Of a DNA stretch of 15,439 nt, positions 7,991 through 12,274 are shown in pieces. The translations under genes and the position numbers were made by a program. Position 1 is the first letter of the stretch; the number at the start of each line of letters is the position of its first letter. Source of the DNA: Actinomycetes bacterium (lineage in GTDB: Bacteria; Actinomycetota; Acidimicrobiia; Acidimicrobiales; Palsa-688); the NCBI GenBank assembly GCA_021811865.1, contig JAKAQB010000073.1:1-15439 (forward strand), given 5' to 3'. The notes below the pieces were generated by a model. It saw only the letters and a list, made by a program, of their open reading frames with translations. It did not search any database and had not been told where the DNA came from.

Positions 7991-8039
7991 CAGGCCGGGC
8001 CCCGGGGATGTTCGCCGCCATCCTCGGGGCCCGGGCCTG
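7991..8039. repeat. Long GC-rich inverted repeat (about 20-bp stem)
   Basis: CAGGCC-GGGCCCCGGGGATG (7991-8010) faces CATCCTCGGGGCCCGGGCCTG (8019-8039) across an 8-base loop TTCGCCGC. The stem is complete apart from one bulged base and one mismatch. It lies in noncoding DNA downstream of the PD-(D/E)XK gene and has no T-tract, so it is not a standard terminator. It could be a recombination or replication-related palindrome or a remnant of a mobile element end. Confidence 0.55.
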
Positions 8040-8070
8040 GCACTCGGGCGAGCTCGTGAAGCCCTCCCAG

Positions 8071-8097
8071 CCTCTCTCACGCTTCGCGTGGGGGAGG
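8071..8097. terminator. Hairpin 15 bp after the PD-(D/E)XK gene stop
   Basis: CCTCTCTCACGC (8071-8082) and GCGTGGGGGAGG (8086-8097) pair around TTC. On the plus strand all 12 positions pair if two G-U pairs are counted; on the minus strand, which carries the gene, there are two C-A mismatches. Its place right after the stop at 8113 suggests a transcription end or 3' stabilising structure, but no T-tract follows. Confidence 0.4.
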
Positions 8098-8112
8098 AGC
8101 CAGCGGTGCCGC

Positions 8113-9012
8113 TCAGGCGACGGGGACGAAGATCTCTTCGGTGGTCGCGGCGACGGCGGCGCGGGCGATCCAGCGGTCGAGCTCGGGGAGATCCTTGCAG
8201 GCGAGGATGCGTTCGCGCTGGGCTTCCGAGACGGGGAGCTTGCGCGCGGCCAGAACGGCCACCAGGGCCTCGGCCTTCCCGACAGCCTCGCCCTCGGTAC
8301 GCCCTTCGGCACGCCCCTCGGCGCGGCCCTGGGCCACGTACTTGCGGGCGTACTCGCTCTGGTACTCGTACTTGGTGTCCATCAGCGCCTCCAGCTTCGC
8401 GCGTCCAGGCGCGTCCAGGCCCGAGAGCACGAGGTCAGTATACAGCCTCCAGGTCTCCTCGCCCCGGGCGACCGCGGCGCGCACCACGGCCCAGGCGACC
8501 TCGACGGCCTCCTCGCCTCGCGACCGCGACAGGGCGGAGAGGAGCGCGAGGCCGAGGTTTCGCTCGGCCTCCTCGGGATCGGTCACCGGCGGGATCGCCT
8601 CCGGGCCGAGGACCAGCGGTCGCACGCGGTCGCCCGTGGGGCCAAGCGCGATGGGTTGGCGGGCCCACTTCGCGACCCCCCGGTACGGAGTCACGACCAC
8701 GAGGGCGGTGGGGCAGGCGAGCCTCGCCCTCACGCCCGCCACGTAGACCGGCCAGCTGAACCGTTTCCCTGGGTCGCGGGCGAGCTGCACCTCGAGGACG
8801 ATCGACAGGACCGGCAGGCCATCGCGCACGAGCGAAATCACCGCGTCGGCGCGGGCTTGCGGGGCCGCCACCTGCGCGAGCTCGCCGGAAAGTAGCTCGG
8901 GAGTCACTCCCGCGCCGGGCCGTAGGCCGAGCTTTTCGCCCGCCAGGTCGAGGGCGAGCGAAGGCTGCTCGCGGAAGAGGTTCACGAGGGTCTCGTGCAG
9001 CGGACTGGCCAC
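8113..9012 (-). CDS. PD-(D/E)XK nuclease-like protein with AEGR repeat linker
   Basis: A 299-residue protein of a family that I know as multicopy hypotheticals in myxobacteria and that resembles the Rpn/transposase-like PD-(D/E)XK group. The N-terminus (LHETLVNLFREQPSLALDL, 5-23) is typical. The nuclease-like core runs RADAVISL (D56), VLEVQL (E74, Q76), KRFSWPVYVAG (from K83), where D56, E74, Q76 and K83 are the best active-site candidates. LVVVTPY and RPLVLGPEAIPPVTDPEEAE follow. Residues 226-250 hold a short degenerate repeat (AQGRAEGRAEGRTEGEAVG), a flexible linker before the helical end LAARKLPVSEAQRERILAC. The start is GTG at 9012 and I see no good ribosome-binding site. The reading frame looks intact. 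The neighbours are repeat-rich decayed DNA, which fits a gene that spreads by recombination. Nuclease activity is inferred from the family only. Confidence 0.75.
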   Translation of the reverse strand: MASPLHETLVNLFREQPSLALDLAGEKLGLRPGAGVTPELLSGELAQVAAPQARADAVISLVRDGLPVLSIVLEVQLARDPGKRFSWPVYVAGVRARLACPTALVVVTPYRGVAKWARQPIALGPTGDRVRPLVLGPEAIPPVTDPEEAERNLGLALLSALSRSRGEEAVEVAWAVVRAAVARGEETWRLYTDLVLSGLDAPGRAKLEALMDTKYEYQSEYARKYVAQGRAEGRAEGRTEGEAVGKAEALVAVLAARKLPVSEAQRERILACKDLPELDRWIARAAVAATTEEIFVPVA

Positions 9013-9059
9013 CCAGGGGGAGAACGCAAGAAGGGTGCCGTCTACCCGCGCGATCGACC

Positions 9060-9100
9060 GTCACGCTCTTCGATGGGCACGATGTCGCGGGACTGGGGCC
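9060..9100 (+). repeat. 29-bp intergenic repeat, copy 3 (internally deleted)
   Basis: GTCACGCTCTTCGAT (9060-9074) matches the first 15 bases of copy 2 with one difference. The second half of the repeat is absent. The flank then rejoins copy 2 at GGGC and CGATGTCGCGGGAC with GGGGCCT, ending at the stop of the DUF2442 gene. The bases before it (GATCGACC) match copy 1. It fills most of the 88-bp gap between two minus-strand genes. Confidence 0.6.
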
Positions 9101-9379
9101 TCACTCTTTCTTGCGCCGGGAGACCAGCGGGAACCGCTCGGGCTCGGCGAGCGAGTCGACGTGCAGATCCACGTCCAGATCGGGCCAGTGAAGGTGGTCA
9201 TGACGCAGCTCGACCCGCTGGGCCTCTCGGATCGTCGCGTCGCGGAACCAAGGGAAGCGGGTGAAGTCGAGCATGTACTCCTTGCCCCGGACCCACAGCC
9301 AGAGGGCGAGGGGCGTCAGACCCAGAATCTCGACCTCAGCGGTCGAAGTGGTCGTGCCACGCACGGACGATCTCGGCAT
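9101..9379 (-). CDS. DUF2442 domain protein
   Basis: A 92-residue protein of the DUF2442 family. Visible family features are AEVEILGLTPLALWLWVRGKEY (15-36), the FPWFRDATI segment in the middle, and HLHWPDLDVDLHVDSLAEPE near the end, where the W-P-D-x-D-V-D core is the family signature. Function is not established; members often follow a DUF4160 gene and the pair has been suspected of a toxin-antitoxin-like role. Here the ATG at 9379 lies inside the DUF4160 remnant read in another frame. The frame stays open far upstream to 10759, but that part is antisense to the 208-residue gene and looks noncoding. The gene appears intact although its partner is broken. The stop directly abuts the deleted repeat copy 3. 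Confidence 0.78.
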   Translation of the reverse strand: MPRSSVRGTTTSTAEVEILGLTPLALWLWVRGKEYMLDFTRFPWFRDATIREAQRVELRHDHLHWPDLDVDLHVDSLAEPERFPLVSRRKKE

Positions 9380-9428
9380 GCCTCTCCTCTTCCGGCGACG
9401 CGATGTGAACGTGCATTCGCTCCGCATC
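9336..9428 (-). pseudogene. DUF4160 remnant (C-terminal fragment)
   Basis: In a frame different from DUF2442, the minus strand reads DDAERMHVHIASPEEERHAE and then IVRAWHDHFDR before TGA at 9338-9336. The MHVHI motif and the closing EIVRAWHDHF are what I expect near the beginning and at the very end of DUF4160 proteins; the middle (about 40 residues with the usual AKFWLEP-like part) and the true N-terminus are missing. It overlaps the DUF2442 coding region by 44 bp. The call rests on two short motifs, so it is tentative. Confidence 0.42.
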
Positions 9429-9502
9429 GTCTCGCGGATGAGCGGCGCCTGCCCGTGATCTCGCCGGGTTGAGGCTCGTCTCACGCGCCCTCGAAGAAAG
9501 TC

Positions 9503-9531
9503 GTCACACCCTTCGAGCGCCAGGCCACCTT
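9503..9531 (+). repeat. 29-bp intergenic repeat, copy 4
   Basis: Starts GTCACACCCTTCGAG and ends CCAGGCCACCTT, with two differences from copy 2. It lies between the divergent DUF2442/DUF4160 region and the 208-residue gene, about 118 bp before the start of the latter. It may therefore belong to a promoter or leader region that was duplicated at copy 1. Confidence 0.8.
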
Positions 9532-9649
9532 GATTCATGAAGACCGCAGCAGAGAGCGCGGCGGCTTCGGACGCGGGAATGGGTCTTCTCCCCGGATTGG
9601 CCGGGACCTCGTCTGGAGCCAGAGGCGCAGAAAGGAAAAGTGAATAGCC

Positions 9650-10276
9650 ATGGGCAACAACACCACGGGTGCGGGTCTCAACACCTCGGCGCAGCAGAAG
9701 TCCGCGCCGAAGGGGCTCTACCTCGGGCTCACGCTGCTGAAGCAGGGCGTGGACACGATGGTTCCGGCCACGACGACCCTCACCATTGGCGGGCAGACCG
9801 TCACGCAGCCTTCGCTGTCGTCGGAGCTCGGCAACGACATCGCCGTTTTTTCGGCGGTGATCGAGAAGCACGCCGAGTATCAGGCGGCAGTGGCGGCCCG
9901 CAAGGCGGCCCTGCAGGACCTCAAGACCCAATACGCGCAGTTCGTCAAGGCGATTGAGGGGCAGTTCCCGCCCGGGGATCCGATCCTCCAGAAGTTCGGG
10001 ATCCATCCCCGAAAGAAGCCCGCCCCCCTGACCGCCGAGCAGAAGGCGGTCAAGGCGGCCAAGGCCAAGCTCACGAGGCAGAAGCGCCACACGATGGGCC
10101 CCAAAGAGAAGCTCGGGATCCAGACGATCGGCACTCCGCTCGTGACCATCCAGCCCGACGGGACGACGACTGCCGTCCCGCCGACGCTGCTGGAGCCGGG
10201 CTCTTCGGCTGGGACCTCCCAGCCGTCGGGTTCCGGCGGCTCGACCGACGCCTCGGGCGGCACCTCGGGCAAGTAG
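9650..10276 (+). CDS. Hypothetical protein with basic FGI-PRKxPxPLTAEQKA segment
   Basis: A 208-residue soluble protein without signal peptide or membrane segment. Residues 1-20 are polar. Residues 22-60 contain KGLYLGLTLLKQGVDTMVP and a short beta-rich stretch (TTTLTIGGQTVTQPS). Residues 62-106 are a long helix (FSAVIEKHAEYQAAVAARK and on). Residues 116-155 are strongly basic, FGIHPRKKPAPLTAEQKAVK followed by AKAKLTRQKRHTMGPKEK. The tail (from about 180) is Ser/Gly/Thr-rich and disordered. I recall the helix plus basic segment from multicopy hypothetical proteins of Myxococcota and other environmental bacteria; no function is known to me. The basic part could bind nucleic acid, which is a guess. 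Start ATG at 9650 has GAAAGGAAAAG about 10 nt upstream. It is a single-gene unit: repeat-containing leader, gene, and a strong terminator 41 bp after the stop. Confidence 0.8.
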   Translation: MGNNTTGAGLNTSAQQKSAPKGLYLGLTLLKQGVDTMVPATTTLTIGGQTVTQPSLSSELGNDIAVFSAVIEKHAEYQAAVAARKAALQDLKTQYAQFVKAIEGQFPPGDPILQKFGIHPRKKPAPLTAEQKAVKAAKAKLTRQKRHTMGPKEKLGIQTIGTPLVTIQPDGTTTAVPPTLLEPGSSAGTSQPSGSGGSTDASGGTSGK

Positions 10277-10317
10277 CCCGGGGTCACATAGGGGCTCCGC
10301 TGGCGACAGCGGGACCA

Positions 10318-10366
10318 GCCCCCGGGACGACGGATTCGGAACCGTCCTCCCGGGGGCCTTTTTTTT
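10318..10366 (+). terminator. Intrinsic terminator of the 208-residue gene
   Basis: GCCCCCGGGACGACGG (10318-10333) pairs with CCGTCCTCCCGGGGGC (10342-10357) around loop ATTCGGAA, a 16-bp stem with one mismatch, followed after one C by eight T. A small CCGCTG-GCGA-CAGCGG hairpin lies just before it (10297-10312). It separates the gene from the downstream operon. Confidence 0.92.
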
Positions 10367-10442
10367 GGGCGACGCGCCGATCGCCGCGCCCCGAGCCGCC
10401 CTGGAGCGCGAGCTCGTCCTTCCGCGGTCCTCGGCCGCGCGA

Positions 10443-10448
10443 TAGTAT
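10443..10448 (+). promoter_or_regulatory. Possible -10 element for the three-gene operon
   Basis: TAGTAT lies about 40 bp before the TTG start at 10489 in otherwise very GC-rich DNA. The -35 at 17-bp distance (TTCCGC) is poor. Position after a strong terminator makes a promoter here likely, but the hexamers alone do not prove it. Confidence 0.35.
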
Positions 10449-10488
10449 CCAGCTCGAATCATCGCTCGCCCGGGGAGAAGGGATCCAC

Positions 10489-10656
10489 TTGGCAAAGGTT
10501 CGAATCGAACGGTTCCCGATGGCCTGCGAGCAGGCGGCCAAGAACGCGATCCTCGACCACTCCACCTCGGTTCGCGACTCGGAGCTGGCCATCGCCCTCC
10601 AGGAACGTCGCAGCCCCCACGCGTCTTCCGTCGCCGGGGACGGGGCTGCGGCATGA
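10489..10656 (+). CDS. Small 55-residue protein, first gene of NTase operon (TTG start)
   Basis: An ORF found by reading upstream of the next gene. TTG at 10489 is preceded by GGGGAGAAGGG with good spacing, and the ORF ends in TGA that overlaps the ATG of the following gene (ATGA at 10653). The product begins MAKVRIERFPMACEQAAKNA and continues as a mainly helical, then Ala/Ser-rich, 55-residue protein without a domain I recognise. An internal ATG at residue 11 would give 45 residues. The ribosome-binding site plus the four-base overlap suggest real translation and coupling to the nucleotidyltransferase-like gene. It may be a small regulatory partner such as an antitoxin. Being short and without known relatives, it could also be a leader peptide. 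Confidence 0.55.
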   Translation: MAKVRIERFPMACEQAAKNAILDHSTSVRDSELAIALQERRSPHASSVAGDGAAA

Positions 10657-11231
10657 GCCCTGTGGCCATTCCCACGTGGACCGCCGATGGCGTGATCCCT
10701 CCAATCAACGCGTCGCAGCCGGTGTCTCCGGAGCGATCGCCGTATGTCGTGTCGCTCACGGACTACGTGCTGCGCTTCGGCGACACGGCCGAGCGACGAA
10801 CTGTCCTCGACGGATTCCTCCGCTACCGTGCGGCGCTACACGCCGCGGGCGTGGTGCATGGTTTTCAATGGCTTGACGGAAGCTTCCTCGAACATGTGGA
10901 GCTGATCGAAGGGCGCGCCCCGAACGACGTGGACGTCGTCACCTTCTATCGACTCCCAGCGGGGCGCTCCCAGGCGCAGCTCGCGGCGCAGGCCCGCGCG
11001 CTTCTCGACCATCCCTCGGTCAAGACGGCGTTTCGCGTCGATGGGTACCTCGTGCACCTCGGCATGGACGCGGAGCGACTTACCCGCCAGAGCGCCTACT
11101 GGTACAGCGTCTGGTCGCATCGCCGGAACCAGCTTTGGAAGGGCTTCGTGCAGGTGGACCTTGCCCCTGCCGAAGACACCGCGGCGGCGGCGACCCTGGC
11201 GAGCCTCACCACCGCAGGAGGTCGCCTGTGA
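10653..11231 (+). CDS. DUF6932-like protein with nucleotidyltransferase motif
   Basis: A 192-residue protein. The N-terminus has the IPTWTADGVIPPIN pattern, then SPYVVSLTDYVLRFGDTAER (29-48) and an RYRAALHAAG helix, as in the DUF6932 family. GFQWLDGSFLEHV followed after 10 residues by NDVDVVTF fits the pol-beta-type nucleotidyltransferase pattern (G-S at 76-77, then D92-V-D94); a third carboxylate may be D169 in VQVDLAP. It would bind a nucleotide and two metal ions if active. The gene starts at ATG 10653 inside the stop of the 55-residue ORF and its TGA overlaps the GTG of the next gene, so all three are one translationally coupled operon. Many stand-alone proteins of this fold are toxins or defence enzymes, which suggests but does not prove such a role. 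The family name is from memory; the motif is directly visible. Confidence 0.7.
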   Translation: MSPVAIPTWTADGVIPPINASQPVSPERSPYVVSLTDYVLRFGDTAERRTVLDGFLRYRAALHAAGVVHGFQWLDGSFLEHVELIEGRAPNDVDVVTFYRLPAGRSQAQLAAQARALLDHPSVKTAFRVDGYLVHLGMDAERLTRQSAYWYSVWSHRRNQLWKGFVQVDLAPAEDTAAAATLASLTTAGGRL

Positions 11232-12136
11232 ACCGCGGCGAGTACCTCCAGCTGCTCGGCGAGAAGACCGCCATCGAGCGGATGATCGCCGAGACGCCCG
11301 AGGAAGACGTGCTCGACCGCGCGAGCCTCTCGGCTCGCCTGAGGAGCATCGAAGATGCACTGAGCGAGGCCAAGCCCAACGAGCGTGAGCCTGCGCGGGT
11401 GCGGCTGACGTTCAAGGGGCGGCCGGTGATCGGCAGCCACGGCATCTTCGCCGAGTTCGGCATGAAGGCGGTGAACGGGTTCGCGGAGTCCGTCACCGCC
11501 ATGGCCGCCTCGCTCATCGCGCCGCTCGCCGCCACGGGGCCGATTCCGAACCGCGATCAGCACCAGCTGCTCATCACGAACACCGCGCTCGGTTCGTTCG
11601 GCTTCGAGCTCGAAGAGCATCGCACCGGGCAGCTCACGCTGGGTGACGGGAGTGCCGTCGCCCAGGCACTCGATCGCACGCAGTCGCTCTTGCGCGGTAC
11701 GCAGGGAACCGATGACGAGCTCGCCGACTCCGCGGCCGACGCGGATCGCCGCGCCCTCGACAAGGTTCGCGCGTTCCTTGAAGTGCTCGCGGACAACGAG
11801 GCCGTTTGCACCGTGCAGTTCGGCGAATCGATCGTCAGCTTCACCGATGTTGGCCAGGTGCGCACCAGCATCCAGCGACTGAGCCAGGAGAACCTTCGAG
11901 AGGAGCCCGAGGAGCTCCCCGGCGAGCTTCAAGGGGTGCTGCCCAAGGCTCGCGTCTTCGAGTTCAAGCTGGCCGATTCGTCGCAGGTGGTCCGCGGCAA
12001 GATCTCGCCGACCGTCGGCGACCCGGACGCCCTCAACCGTGAGCTGCACCGACAGACCGTCATCAAGGTGATGGTCACGCGCGTCGGCAGCGGACGGCCC
12101 CGGTACGTGCTCCTCGAAGTGCCCGCGAGCCCGTAG
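11228..12136 (+). CDS. Uncharacterised partner protein of the NTase operon
   Basis: A 302-residue protein from GTG at 11228, which overlaps the preceding stop as GTGA; a longer frame from 11135 would lie inside the previous gene and is rejected. Residues 1-48 are helical and charged (EKTAIERMIAETPEEDVLD), probably coiled coil. Residues 55-130 contain VRLTFKGRPVIGSHGIFAEF, an Ala-rich helix, and HQLLITNTALGSFGFELEE, which looks like a conserved core. Residues 135-190 are helical. The C-terminal third (VFEFKLADSSQVVRGKISPT through VIKVMVTRV and RYVLLEV) is beta-rich and resembles a small barrel. No catalytic motif, signal peptide or membrane segment is visible. Obligate overlap with the nucleotidyltransferase-like gene suggests that the two products act together. 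I do not recognise a named family. Confidence 0.72.
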   Translation: MNRGEYLQLLGEKTAIERMIAETPEEDVLDRASLSARLRSIEDALSEAKPNEREPARVRLTFKGRPVIGSHGIFAEFGMKAVNGFAESVTAMAASLIAPLAATGPIPNRDQHQLLITNTALGSFGFELEEHRTGQLTLGDGSAVAQALDRTQSLLRGTQGTDDELADSAADADRRALDKVRAFLEVLADNEAVCTVQFGESIVSFTDVGQVRTSIQRLSQENLREEPEELPGELQGVLPKARVFEFKLADSSQVVRGKISPTVGDPDALNRELHRQTVIKVMVTRVGSGRPRYVLLEVPASP

Positions 12137-12211
12137 ACTTCGCTTTCCAACGACCGGGCCGGGCCCGCAGAATCCCATCGCGACGCTCGGATCAGGGAGA
12201 CGGGCGGGCGC

Positions 12212-12239
12212 TTGACTTCCAGTCATCTCCTTGAACAAT
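12212..12239 (+). promoter_or_regulatory. Sigma70-like promoter of the large lipoprotein gene
   Basis: TTGACT (12212-12217; five of six consensus bases) is followed after 16 bp by AACAAT (12234-12239; four of six). Transcription would start near 12246, leaving a short leader with GGGAG at 12262-12266. The TTG of the -35 is the same TTG that would be the first possible start codon of the long open frame, so this promoter argues for the later start at 12275. Confidence 0.55.
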
Positions 12240-12274
12240 GCTGGCGGTCACTGACCGAAACGGGAGTCCGCCGA

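Larger units (their letters stand above)
7371..8112. other. 742-bp stretch without a credible intact gene
   Basis: Several frames are open here, but their products are Arg/Pro/Gly-rich without recognisable domains, which is typical of GC-rich noncoding DNA. The stretch holds two copies of the 29-bp intergenic repeat (7525-7553 and 7803-7831), a sequence resembling the leader and terminator of the 208-residue gene at 9650 but without its coding region (7525-7724), and three hairpins (7688-7724, 7991-8039, 8071-8097). It begins exactly where the serine recombinase homology stops, so it probably contains the deletion junction that removed the recombinase 5' part. Confidence 0.6.

Noticed and set aside
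7785..8312. 175-codon minus-strand frame over the end of the PD-(D/E)XK gene
   Set aside because: Its first half overlaps the PD-(D/E)XK gene in another frame and the rest covers hairpins and a repeat; no domain is visible.
7525..9531. Repeat copies read as a conserved peptide (GGLAIEGRD-like) on the minus strand
   Set aside because: Two of the three copies can be read in frame with similar residues, but the flanks diverge at once and no common protein emerges; a DNA repeat is the simpler explanation.
7525..10276. Integron-like cassette array
   Set aside because: Small genes separated by repeats invite the idea, but I find no attC-type core sites (RYYYAAC/GTTRRRY pairs) and the genes lie on both strands.
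9380..10759. Upstream extension of the DUF2442 frame to 552 residues
   Set aside because: The extension runs antisense through the 208-residue gene and its terminator and has no family similarity; ATG at 9379 fits DUF2442.
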